This document shows, in pieces, positions 42,741-50,441 of a stretch of 64,000 bases of DNA. Each line of letters starts with the position of its first letter. Within the stretch, counting starts at the first letter, position 1. Source of the stretch: Chthonobacter albigriseus. Lineage in GTDB: Bacteria > Pseudomonadota > Alphaproteobacteria > Rhizobiales > Pleomorphomonadaceae. The notes under the pieces were generated by a model. That model did no database searches and had not been told where the DNA came from. It saw only the letters and a program-made list of their open reading frames with translations. Location of the stretch: the NCBI RefSeq assembly GCF_013839445.1, contig NZ_JACDIT010000002.1, positions 310,001-374,000 on the forward strand. The letters are read 5' to 3'. The translations under genes were made by a program, and so were the position numbers.

Positions 42741-43397
42741 TCAGGCCCTCGCCCGCGCAAGGCGGCCTTCCAGGTGGCGGGCGCCACGCAAAATGGCCTG
42801 GGCGATCAGGATGTAGCCGACCGCGATCGGCACGAATACCTCGATGGCGGAGAAGGCGCGCGACTGGATCAGCACGCCGGAATAGGTCATCTCGGTCACC
42901 GCGACGACGGAGGCGAGCGGCGTGGATTTGAGGACGATGGTCAGTTCGGCGGCGAGCGCCGGCAGGCTGATCGCGAAGGCCTGCGGCAGCAGGATGCGCG
43001 TCCAGATCCGGACCGGTGAGAGGCCGACCGCGGCCGCCGCCTCGATCTGGCCGGCGGGCACGGCGAGGACGCCGGCACGCAGGATCTCGGTGACGTAGGC
43101 GCCGGAATTGAGGCCGATGGCGAGCGCTGCGGCAAGGAAGGGATCGGCGGAAACGCCGAGCATCGGCAGTCCGAAGGAGACGACCAGCAGTTGGACGAAG
43201 AGCGGCGTGCCGCGCATCAGGCTGACGTAGATCCGGCTGAGGATGCGGAGCGCCGTCACCCCGGAGAGTTGCGCGGCGGCGGACAGAGCGCCCGCGAGAA
43301 GGCCGAGCGCGCCGGAGACGACCGTGAGCCTGATGGTCACGAGCGCCGCGTCGGCGAGGGTCGGTACGCTCTCCAGGAACAGCTCGGTGTCGAACAC
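42741..43397 (-). CDS. Polar amino acid ABC importer permease
   Basis: A 218-residue HisQ/HisM-type permease: ADAALVTIRLTVVSGALGLLAGAL, LMRGTPLFVQLLVVSFGLP and the coupling loop EAAAAVGLSPVRIWTRILLPQAF. The predicted start is GTG 43397 with GGGAGG 11 bases upstream. A strong intrinsic terminator separates it from the binding-protein gene, so it depends on read-through. Confidence 0.9.
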   Translation of the reverse strand: MFDTELFLESVPTLADAALVTIRLTVVSGALGLLAGALSAAAQLSGVTALRILSRIYVSLMRGTPLFVQLLVVSFGLPMLGVSADPFLAAALAIGLNSGAYVTEILRAGVLAVPAGQIEAAAAVGLSPVRIWTRILLPQAFAISLPALAAELTIVLKSTPLASVVAVTEMTYSGVLIQSRAFSAIEVFVPIAVGYILIAQAILRGARHLEGRLARARA

Positions 43398-43431
43398 GGG
43401 CCGCCCGTCCTCCCTGTGCTTGCCTGCCTTA

Positions 43432-43465
43432 CGAAAAAGGAGCGTCCGGCAGGAAAGCCGGACGC
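43432..43465 (-). terminator. Intrinsic terminator/attenuator between binding-protein and permease genes
   Basis: On the minus strand GCGTCCGGC and GCCGGACGC form a perfect 9-base stem with a 6-base loop, followed by TCCTTTTTCG. It starts 17 bases after the binding-protein stop, as in the neighbouring importer operon. Confidence 0.85.
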
Positions 43466-43482
43466 CAAGTCACAGGGGACAC

Positions 43483-44319
43483 TTATTTCGGAACGAAGTC
43501 AGTCTCCGGCAGGTCGGTGGTGTAGCCGAAGTACTTGGTCTGCAGCTCGGCCATCTTGCCGCTCGCCTTCAGGGCCTTGAGACCGTCGGAGAGCGCGGCG
43601 GTGAGCTTGGGATTGGCCTTGTTGACGCCCCAGGCGATCGGTTGCGATCCGCCGATCTCGCCGGCCAGCGCCAGCGGCAGGTCGGCGCGCTTGTTGATCG
43701 CCTCCACCAGCACGGACTTGTCGTCCACCACGCAGTCGACTCGCTTGTCGGCGAGGGCGGCGATGGTCTGCTCGATGGTCTCGAAGCCGAGCAGCTCGAC
43801 CGGCTTGGCGCCCTTGGCCTCCAGCTCGTCGTTGAGGGTCGTCATCATCTGCTCGGGCTGGGTGGTGGCCTTCACGGCGCACTTCAAACCGGCGAGATCC
43901 TCGATCGCGGAAGACTTTACGGCCGTTTCCTTCAGCGTCAGCACGGCGTTGACGGAGGCGGCGGTCGGGATCGCGTAGTCGATCTTGGCGGCGCGCTCGG
44001 CCGTCACGTTCAGCGTCGGCGTCATGTCGAAGGCGCCGGCGATGAGGCCCGGGATGATGCCGGAAAAGGCCATCACCTTGTACTCGACCTTGACACCCAT
44101 GCCGGCGGCGACCGCCTCGATCAGTTCCGGATCGTAGCCGACGACCTTGCCGGCGGCGTCGGTGAACTCGAAGGGCGGAAAGGTCGGATCGATGGCGACG
44201 ATGATGGAGCCGCGGGCCTTGATGTCGTCGAGCGCGTCGGCGGCGGCGGGCGTTGCGGTTGCGAGGCCGGCCGCCAGAACGGCGGCGAGGGACGACAGCA
44301 TGAAGCGACGATTGAGCAT
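43483..44319 (-). CDS. Polar amino acid ABC importer binding protein
   Basis: A 278-residue family 3 binding protein with a signal peptide (to about residue 27, ending TPAAA). Recognisable parts are IIVAIDPTFPPFEFTDAAGKVVGYDPELIEAVA, GLIAGAFDMTPTLNVTAERA and LAGLKCAVKATTQPEQMM. Its ligand loop lacks the more common SxTxxR arginine form but has TAERA at the same place. ATG 44319 follows AGAGGGGG and lies 2 bases from the DUF1989 stop. The ligand is presumably a small nitrogenous compound used by the linked DUF1989 enzymes. Confidence 0.9.
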   Translation of the reverse strand: MLNRRFMLSSLAAVLAAGLATATPAAADALDDIKARGSIIVAIDPTFPPFEFTDAAGKVVGYDPELIEAVAAGMGVKVEYKVMAFSGIIPGLIAGAFDMTPTLNVTAERAAKIDYAIPTAASVNAVLTLKETAVKSSAIEDLAGLKCAVKATTQPEQMMTTLNDELEAKGAKPVELLGFETIEQTIAALADKRVDCVVDDKSVLVEAINKRADLPLALAGEIGGSQPIAWGVNKANPKLTAALSDGLKALKASGKMAELQTKYFGYTTDLPETDFVPK

Positions 44320-44321
44320 GA

Positions 44322-44984
44322 TCACCCCCTCTTGAGCAGGTCGGCGAGGTCCGCCAACTGGTTGCAGGTCCTGACGGCGATGGGGCCGGGTGTGGCGCGG
44401 TCCCAGAGTTCCGGGTCGGCATGCGGCGCGCCGACCACGGCGACCATGTCCCGCACGACGCGAAACACGACGGTGTCGCCAGCCCGGGACGAGACGCCCT
44501 GCGGCGACAGGCTGCCGTCGAGATTGACGGCCACGTCGAGGAAGAGGTTCACCGGATCGGCGAGCTTCTGCGGCTCCAGACCGGCCCCACGGAAGGCGGC
44601 GGCGACCTTGGCGCGCACCGCATTCGCGCCGCCTTCCGGGCCGTTCACCGAGGCTTCCGTCACCGGCATCAGGAGGTCGTGCCGCAGATGGTCGGGCGAG
44701 ACTCCGAGCACCATCGCCGGACGGCGGCGGTTGGTGACGAGGCGCATGCCGAGACGCAGCAGGAAGGAATTGGAGAAGACGCGGGTGTGGTGCGGCGAAA
44801 GCACCTGGCCTGGATCGTCGAGCATGGCGGCAAAGAGCGCCGCCGGCTGCCCGCCCTCCAGATCCGTCACCGCCAGGAACTGCCCCTTGGCGACTGTCAC
44901 CGCGGCGACCGCGCCGCCCGCGACGGTGAGCGACGCGACCGGCGGAAGCGGGCCGGTTTCCGGCTCGATCATGAGGAGCGGCAT
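44322..44984 (-). CDS. DUF1989 family protein, divergent third copy
   Basis: A 220-residue protein of the DUF1989 (urea carboxylase-associated) fold, seen from VTVAKGQFLAVTDLEGGQPAALFA, LSPHHTRVFSNSFLLRLGMRLVTNRRRP and NLFLDVAVN. It is more divergent than the two copies upstream: the ACPQ/SCPQ cysteine motif at the C-terminal end of those proteins is not found, the equivalent place reading RDMVAVVGAPHAD. It may be a regulatory or structural partner or have a different activity. It overlaps the preceding DUF1989 gene by 16 bases. Confidence 0.75.
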   Translation of the reverse strand: MPLLMIEPETGPLPPVASLTVAGGAVAAVTVAKGQFLAVTDLEGGQPAALFAAMLDDPGQVLSPHHTRVFSNSFLLRLGMRLVTNRRRPAMVLGVSPDHLRHDLLMPVTEASVNGPEGGANAVRAKVAAAFRGAGLEPQKLADPVNLFLDVAVNLDGSLSPQGVSSRAGDTVVFRVVRDMVAVVGAPHADPELWDRATPGPIAVRTCNQLADLADLLKRG

Positions 44985-45595
44985 TGGAAACCCTCCGCCG
45001 GCCGGACGTGGACTTCAAGGGCGCTCGGCACCAGCCCGTTGCCGGGGATGATGTCCTGCGGGCAGGACGACACCGCGCAATAGACGTCCATCAGCGCGCG
45101 CAGCACGAGCTTGTCGCCGGGGCGGCTCGGCGGGTCGACGACGCCGGTGCGGCCGCCTTCCACGACGGGGCTGTTCTGGAAAAAATTGAACGGCTCGGGC
45201 ACGTCGAGGTCGGCCGGCAGGCCGTAGGGCTGCAGCGCCTCGAACATGTTGTCCAGGCAGTTGCGGTGTCCGGGGCAGCCGAAGTCGACGGCGTAGCGAC
45301 TGGGGTCGCAGGCGGGCACCGTGTAGTCGTGCACGCCGATGCTGTCCTCCACCACCTCGAACATGGGGCGGCCGGCGCTGGTGTAGAGCTTGTCGCCGGT
45401 CTTGATGTAGAGCGAGCGCAGCTTGCGGCGGGTCTCGACGCCGGAAAGGCCCTCGGAAAGGTCGGCCTTGGCGACCGCAACGAAGTCGAGCGCCTGCTGG
45501 CCTTCCACGTCGACGATGGTGACGAGGTCGCCCTCATCGGCGGCGAAGCCGCGGCCGTGGCCGCCGGGAACGAAGACGTCGGCGGTCGCGCTCAT
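44969..45595 (-). CDS. DUF1989 protein (CgdB-like)
   Basis: A 208-residue DUF1989 protein: ADEGDLVTIVDVEGQQALDFVAV, GCPGHRNCLDNMFEAL (a likely metal-site cysteine/histidine cluster), EPFNFFQNSPV and AVSSCPQDIIPGNG. In guanidine degradation two DUF1989 proteins form carboxyguanidine deiminase together with urea/guanidine carboxylase and allophanate hydrolase; neither large partner is present in this window. ATG 45595 overlaps the upstream DUF1989 stop by four bases. The enzyme probably deiminates a guanidino- or urea-like compound (inference). Confidence 0.82.
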   Translation of the reverse strand: MSATADVFVPGGHGRGFAADEGDLVTIVDVEGQQALDFVAVAKADLSEGLSGVETRRKLRSLYIKTGDKLYTSAGRPMFEVVEDSIGVHDYTVPACDPSRYAVDFGCPGHRNCLDNMFEALQPYGLPADLDVPEPFNFFQNSPVVEGGRTGVVDPPSRPGDKLVLRALMDVYCAVSSCPQDIIPGNGLVPSALEVHVRPAEGFQCRSS

Positions 45596-46254
45596 GCGTC
45601 CTCCCCCGGTTCCATGATGTCGACGAGCATCTCGGTCGGATACCAGCCGGTGATCGGGTTGAACTCCTGCGGGCAGGCGGAGATAGCGATAACGCTGTCG
45701 ATCCAGGCCTTGAGGACGATGTGGTCGCCCGCCTTGGAGGGCGCCTCGCCGTTGAGGACGGCGCCGTCCGCGCCGATCGGCACGTTGGCGAACACGTTGA
45801 AGGGCTGCGGCACGTAGAAGCGCTCGGTTCCGAACCACGGCTCCATCACCTCGCGCAGGTTGCCGGCGCAGCTGCGGTGGTGGCCCTGGACCCCGTAGAG
45901 GCGGTAGCGGTGCTCGTCGCAGGCTGCGGTGAGCAGGTCGTGCACCCGGCAGGTGTCGGCGATCATCTGCAGGATCGGCCGGCGATGGTTGGTGTGGAAG
46001 CTTTCGCCCGGCACCGGGCAGAGCTTGTTGACCCAGACCCGGGTGTGCATGGCGGACAGGTGCTCGGTGACGTCCTCGGCGTTGAAGGCCCAGAAGTCGC
46101 CACACTGGCGGCCGCGGGGGTCGGTGAGGCGGATGTACTGCCCGGCCTTGAGGATGCCGGCCCAACCGGTCATCGGGGCGATGACGTGGCTTGCCACCGT
46201 TTTCAGGGGAAGCGTCTTCTTCCCGTTGAGATCGACCGAGAAGGCCGTTGACAT
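45592..46254 (-). CDS. DUF1989 protein (CgdA-like)
   Basis: A 220-residue DUF1989 protein: LKAGQYIRLTDPRGRQCGDFWAFNAED, GVQGHHRSCAGNLREVMEP (putative metal cluster), QPFNVFANVPI and AISACPQEFNPITG. It pairs with the next gene as the two-subunit type known from urea carboxylase clusters. ATG 46254 is chosen; a GTG at 46266 is an alternative. It is the first gene of the seven- to eight-gene operon and is divergent from the MurR regulator, with a palindromic site between. Confidence 0.85.
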   Translation of the reverse strand: MSTAFSVDLNGKKTLPLKTVASHVIAPMTGWAGILKAGQYIRLTDPRGRQCGDFWAFNAEDVTEHLSAMHTRVWVNKLCPVPGESFHTNHRRPILQMIADTCRVHDLLTAACDEHRYRLYGVQGHHRSCAGNLREVMEPWFGTERFYVPQPFNVFANVPIGADGAVLNGEAPSKAGDHIVLKAWIDSVIAISACPQEFNPITGWYPTEMLVDIMEPGEDA

Positions 46255-46325
46255 CGCCACCACCACAGGTTTCGCATTGTCGGGTCTCGGAGCGTATTCC
46301 GCGTGCGGCCCGCTTGCCGAGATCT

Positions 46326-46341
46326 TGAAAACAGGTTTTCA
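46326..46341. promoter_or_regulatory. Palindromic operator between DUF1989 operon and MurR gene
   Basis: TGAAAACAGGTTTTCA is a perfect 7-base inverted repeat with a 2-base centre, in the 156-base divergent gap. TGAAA..TTTCA-type palindromes are typical of MurR/RpiR regulators. A second repeat pair, AGGCCT-N8-AGGCCT, follows at about 46347-46366. Confidence 0.7.
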
Positions 46342-46410
46342 TAGGTAGGCCTTAGCGAAAAGGCCTTTTCTTAAGCAGTGCATGACCGAAACTTGTGCAG
46401 CGGGGCACGC

Positions 46411-47268
46411 ATGAAAACCGGGGTCTTGACGGGGGGACGGACGCTTCTGGCGATGGTGCGCGACAGCTATCCGCAGCTCGCGCCGGCGGAGAAACGGGTC
46501 GCCGATCTCATCCTCAATTTCCCCGGCGAGTTGCCCGGCTATTCCGCGTCCGAGCTCGCGGGGATGGCGGAGACGTCGAATGCGGCCGTCAGCCGGTTCG
46601 TGCGGCGGCTCGGGTTCGCCAACTTCGAGGAGATGCGCAGGCTCGCCCGGGAGGAGCGGGAGTCCGGGGCGCCGTTGTTTCTGCTCGATAAATCCTTCGG
46701 CAACGGCGGCCTCGACCCGATCGACCGGCACCTCGACACCGTTTCGGAGAACCTGCGCAAGACCTACGGCGCGCTGGACCGGACCGCCTTCGCCGGCTTC
46801 ATCGAGCGGATCGCGGCGGCGCCGCAGGTTTGGATCGCCGGCTTCCGGCACGGCTACCCGATCGCCAAGTACCTGCACTGGTCGATGGTGCACGCCCGCC
46901 CGAACATCCGGCTGCTGCCGCGCGCCGGCGAGACCTTCGGCGAGAGCCTGATCGATCTTTCAGCAGGCGACGTGATGATCGTGCTCGCCATGAGGCGCCG
47001 CGTGCCGGTGACCGAGACGCTGATATCCACAGCTATGGGCGCGGGAGCGGAGGTCGCCGTGATCACCGACCCGGGCTATGTCGCCGCAGCCGAGGCAACC
47101 TGGGTGTTCCGTTGCGAGTCGCGCGCCAAGGGTCCGATCGACGACCATGCGTCGGTGCTGGTGCTCGCCCACCTGATCACCGAGGCGCTGATCGCCCGGC
47201 TCGGCAAGGCCGCCCGCAACCGCCTCGGCCGGATCGACGACCTGCACGACGAACTGGGCGAACTCTGA
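46411..47268 (+). CDS. MurR/RpiR family transcriptional regulator
   Basis: A 285-residue regulator. The N-terminal HTH_6 domain (about 15-85) has APAEKRVADLILNFPGELPGYSASELAGMAETSNAAVSRFVRRLGF, and the C-terminal SIS domain (about 125-265) has VWIAGFRHGYPIAKYLH, DVMIVLAMRR and AEVAVITDPG. SIS domains usually bind sugar phosphates, but in catabolic clusters of amines they can bind other ligands. ATG 46411 is used; GTG 46378 would add 11 residues. It is divergent from the DUF1989 operon and very likely controls it. Confidence 0.88.
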   Translation: MKTGVLTGGRTLLAMVRDSYPQLAPAEKRVADLILNFPGELPGYSASELAGMAETSNAAVSRFVRRLGFANFEEMRRLAREERESGAPLFLLDKSFGNGGLDPIDRHLDTVSENLRKTYGALDRTAFAGFIERIAAAPQVWIAGFRHGYPIAKYLHWSMVHARPNIRLLPRAGETFGESLIDLSAGDVMIVLAMRRRVPVTETLISTAMGAGAEVAVITDPGYVAAAEATWVFRCESRAKGPIDDHASVLVLAHLITEALIARLGKAARNRLGRIDDLHDELGEL

Positions 47269-47272
47269 GCTT

Positions 47273-48523
47273 TCATCCGTAGCGGCGGCGGGCCTCGATG
47301 GTGAGGCCGATGCCGACCGAGCCGAAGGTGTCGCCCTCCACCACGCGTGCATCGGGCACGCAGGCGACGATCGCGTTCCGGACGTGGGAGAGGCGCGTGG
47401 AGCCGCCGGTGAGGAATACCGCGTCGATGGCCTCCGCGCCGACGCCCGCCTCTATCAGGCAGGCGCCGATCCGCGCCGCAATGCGATCCGCCAGCGTCTC
47501 GGTATGGGCGACGAGCGCGCGGTGGTCGGCCGCGGCGGCGAGACCCGGCTCCAGCCAGTCGAGCGCGATGGCGGTGGCTCCAGTGTCGGCGACGGCGATC
47601 TTGGCGGCCTCGACCTCGATGGCGAGCGTGTGGCCACGCTCGTCCTCCACGGTGCGGACCAGGCGGCCGACAGCGGCTGGATCGGCGGCGTCGCGCTCCA
47701 ACTCGCGCAGGTCGCGCAGGACCTTGGGCTCGTAGAGCCGGTTGATCGCCGACCAGGTGGCGAGGTCGTGGAAGTAGCCGGCAGGCATCATCAGGCCGGG
47801 CCGCTTCAGGGCGCTGCGATAGCCGAGCAGCGGCATCACCACGCCCAGGCTGAACAGGCGGTCGAAGTCGGTGCCGCCGACCCGTACGCCGTCGTTGGCG
47901 AGGATGTCGTCGGCGCGCTCGTCGCGGCCGCGCCGCTCGGGGCTGAGGCGCACGATCGAAAAGTCCGACGTGCCGCCGCCGATGTCGGCGATCAGCGCCA
48001 ACTCCTCACGGTCGATCTGCCGTTCGTAGTCGAGGCTGGCCGCGATCGGCTCGAACTGGAACGACACCTCGCGGAAGCCGACCTCCCCGGCGATGGCGCG
48101 GAGGGTATCCTCCGCCCGCCGGTCGCCGTCCGGATCGCCATCGACGAAGTGCACCGGCCGGCCGTGCACCACCGCGTCCAGCGGCCGGCCGGCCGCCGCC
48201 TCGCCGCGCGCGCGAATCTGGCCGACGTAGGCGGCGATCACGTCGCGGAACTTCAGCCGCTGGCGTCCGACCTGCGTCGTCTCGTCGATCAGGGCGCCGC
48301 CGAGCACCGACTTCAGCGCGCGCATCAGCCGGCCGTGGTGGCCGTCGACATAGGCCTCGATCGCGGCGCGGCCGATCACCGGGCCGCCGGCGCGGCCATA
48401 GAAGATGGCGCTCGGGATCGTCACCGCGTCGCCTTCCAGCGCGGCCAGCCGCGGCTCGCCGTCGGCGGCGACGCCCAGCGTGGTGTTCGAGGTTCCGAAG
48501 TCGAGGCCGCAGGCCGCCATCAT
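47273..48523 (-). CDS. Hsp70-like protein, YegD type
   Basis: A 416-residue actin/Hsp70-fold protein: CGLDFGTSNTTLGVA at the start (phosphate 1), ELALIADIGGGTSDFSIVRL (phosphate 2) and DAVFLTGGSTRLSHVRNAI (adenosine motif). It consists of the nucleotide-binding domain only, with no substrate-binding domain, matching the YegD group of DnaK relatives of unknown role. The protein has an insertion near residue 85-115 (VLGGALIDETTQVGRQRLKFRD). ATG 48523 is immediately followed by another ATG. It converges on the MurR gene with 4 bases between. Confidence 0.88.
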   Translation of the reverse strand: MMAACGLDFGTSNTTLGVAADGEPRLAALEGDAVTIPSAIFYGRAGGPVIGRAAIEAYVDGHHGRLMRALKSVLGGALIDETTQVGRQRLKFRDVIAAYVGQIRARGEAAAGRPLDAVVHGRPVHFVDGDPDGDRRAEDTLRAIAGEVGFREVSFQFEPIAASLDYERQIDREELALIADIGGGTSDFSIVRLSPERRGRDERADDILANDGVRVGGTDFDRLFSLGVVMPLLGYRSALKRPGLMMPAGYFHDLATWSAINRLYEPKVLRDLRELERDAADPAAVGRLVRTVEDERGHTLAIEVEAAKIAVADTGATAIALDWLEPGLAAAADHRALVAHTETLADRIAARIGACLIEAGVGAEAIDAVFLTGGSTRLSHVRNAIVACVPDARVVEGDTFGSVGIGLTIEARRRYG

Positions 48524-48628
48524 CCGTCTCCATCCCGGGGGAGCGGCCTTGTAGCGATGTTCATGGCGACGATCCAGTGCGGATCGGTTATGCAGGCGGA
48601 CGCCCTTGTCACCCGCGACCCGTCCGCC

Positions 48629-49336
48629 ATGCCGATCGAACCGCATCACTTCTGGCAGGAGATCCTGCCGCCGGCGCCGTCCAGGGCCCCGGGGATGCAC
48701 GGGTATTCGGATGCCTTTCCTGCCGTCCTGCCGGACGGATCGCGGCTGATGCTGCCGATCCGGGTTCTGCCGGGCGCGGGCGACCGCGCAGTCGCCTCGC
48801 TGATCGTCAACCAGGCGAGCTTCGCCGTAGAGGACGCGCTCGCCGCCGCGATGACCGCCCTCGCCCGTCCATTTGAGGCCGACGTGTTGGTCGGCGTGCC
48901 CACGCTCGGTCTCCCGCTCGCCGCCAACGTGGCGCGGCGGCTGGGTCACGGGCGCATGGTGCCGCTCGGTACCTCGCGCAAGTTCTGGTATCGCGACGAT
49001 CTCTCCGAACCGCTCCGCTCGATCACCACGCCGGACCAGGCCAAGCGGATCTTTCTCGACCCGCGGATGCTGCCGTTGATCATCGGACAGCGAGTGCTCG
49101 TCATCGACGACGTGCTCTCCAGCGGCGCGTCGATGGCGTCCGTGCTGCGGCTTCTGGCGCGGGCCGGGGTGGTGCCGGTCGGGATCGTCGCCGCCATGCT
49201 GCAGACGGAGCGGTGGGTCGCGGCCACCGACGCGGTGTCGCCGGGCGTCTCGGGCCGGGTGCGCGGCGCGATCCGCTCGCCTTTGCTGGCGCGCGGTCCC
49301 GACGACCTTTGGCATCCTGCGGACGATCAGACCTGA
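48629..49336 (+). CDS. Phosphoribosyltransferase-family protein
   Basis: A 235-residue protein with a type I phosphoribosyltransferase core: EADVLVGVPTLGLPLAANVARRLG and the PRPP loop VLVIDDVLSSGASM. Its N-terminal start MPIEPHHFWQEILPP is preceded in frame by ATGs at 48557, 48563 and 48590, none with a clear ribosome site, so the start is uncertain. The family includes purine/pyrimidine salvage enzymes and regulators such as PyrR. The neighbour on the other strand is the Hsp70-like gene, 33 to 105 bases away depending on the start. Confidence 0.8.
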   Translation: MPIEPHHFWQEILPPAPSRAPGMHGYSDAFPAVLPDGSRLMLPIRVLPGAGDRAVASLIVNQASFAVEDALAAAMTALARPFEADVLVGVPTLGLPLAANVARRLGHGRMVPLGTSRKFWYRDDLSEPLRSITTPDQAKRIFLDPRMLPLIIGQRVLVIDDVLSSGASMASVLRLLARAGVVPVGIVAAMLQTERWVAATDAVSPGVSGRVRGAIRSPLLARGPDDLWHPADDQT

Positions 49337-49465
49337 AGCGGACACCATCATCGTTCACCCGGCGTTGACGGTGGATCAACGTGGCGGCCCCTCACGCTTT
49401 GCCGCCGGGCGCTCTACCTCTCATGGCAACGGGCACCCTGCCCTTTCCCATGCGGAGATCCGTCC

Positions 49466-50398
49466 ATGAGCACTCCCGGTATCCACCACGTCACGGCCAT
49501 TTCCGGCCCGGCCCGGCGCAACCTCGCCTTCTACACCGAGGTGCTCGGGCTCCGGCTCGTCAAGAAGACCGTGAACTTCGACGACCCCGGCACCTACCAC
49601 CTCTACTTCGGCGACGAGGCCGGCAGCCCGGGCTCGATCATCACCTTCTTCCCGTGGGCGCATGCCGCGCCCGGGCGGATCGGCATCGGCGAAACGCAGG
49701 AGACGCTTCTGCGCGTGCCGCAGGAGTCGCTCGGCTGGTGGATGCACCGGCTGATCGAGAAGGGCGTCGAGCACGACAAGCCGGAGAAGCGGTTCGGCGA
49801 GACCATCGTCGGCTTCAAGGATCCGGACGGCATGCGCCTCGCCCTCGTCGGCATCGCCGGCGCGGCGGGCGAGCCCGCGTGGGCCGGCAGCCCGGTGCCG
49901 GTCGAGCATGCCATCCGCGGCACCTACGGCGTGACGCTGCTTCTGGCGGACGCAGCGCCGACCGCGCGGATCCTCACCAACGTGCTCGGCTTCCAGACCG
50001 AGGGCACGGAGGGCGTGATCACGCGGCTGCGGGCGCCTAGCGCGGCGGCCGGCGCGGTGGTGGACCTGCGGGCCGTCGGCGGCTTCCCGCGCGGTCGGCT
50101 CGGCCGGGGCACGGTGCACCACGTCGCCTTCCGGGCGGCGGACGATGCCGCGCAGGCGGCGATGGTGAAGCGGTTGCGGGAGGAGCACGGCATCGCCGCC
50201 ACCGAGCAGAAGGACCGCAACTACTTCCGCTCGGTCTACTTCCGCGAGCCCGGCGGGGTGCTGTTCGAGATCGCGACCGATGCGCCGGGTTTTGCGGCGG
50301 ACGAGGCCGCGGACGCGCTCGGCACCGCGCTGAAGCTTCCGGCTTTCCTGGAGTCGCGGCGGAGCGTGATCGAGACCACCCTGCCCGATCTCACCTGA
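49466..50398 (+). CDS. VOC-family ring-cleaving dioxygenase
   Basis: A 310-residue protein with two glyoxalase/VOC domains. The metal ligands expected for ring-cleaving dioxygenases of the MhqO/LinE type are visible: H7 or H8 in GIHHVTAISG, a histidine in GTVHHVAFRA and glutamate in PGGVLFEIATD. Such enzymes open hydroquinone-type rings or protect against quinones. It is a single gene, with GGAG before ATG 49466, and is followed by a hairpin shared with the convergent deacetylase gene. Confidence 0.88.
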   Translation: MSTPGIHHVTAISGPARRNLAFYTEVLGLRLVKKTVNFDDPGTYHLYFGDEAGSPGSIITFFPWAHAAPGRIGIGETQETLLRVPQESLGWWMHRLIEKGVEHDKPEKRFGETIVGFKDPDGMRLALVGIAGAAGEPAWAGSPVPVEHAIRGTYGVTLLLADAAPTARILTNVLGFQTEGTEGVITRLRAPSAAAGAVVDLRAVGGFPRGRLGRGTVHHVAFRAADDAAQAAMVKRLREEHGIAATEQKDRNYFRSVYFREPGGVLFEIATDAPGFAADEAADALGTALKLPAFLESRRSVIETTLPDLT

Positions 50399-50406
50399 CG
50401 ACAGAT

Positions 50407-50433
50407 GCGCCGGGACCTTTTGGGTCCCGGCGC
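50407..50433 (+). terminator. Hairpin terminator between convergent genes
   Basis: GCGCCGGGACC and GGTCCCGGCGC form a perfect 11-base stem with a TTTTG loop, followed on the plus strand by CCCGTTTC. It starts 9 bases after the dioxygenase stop. Confidence 0.75.
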
Positions 50434-50441
50434 CCCGTTTC

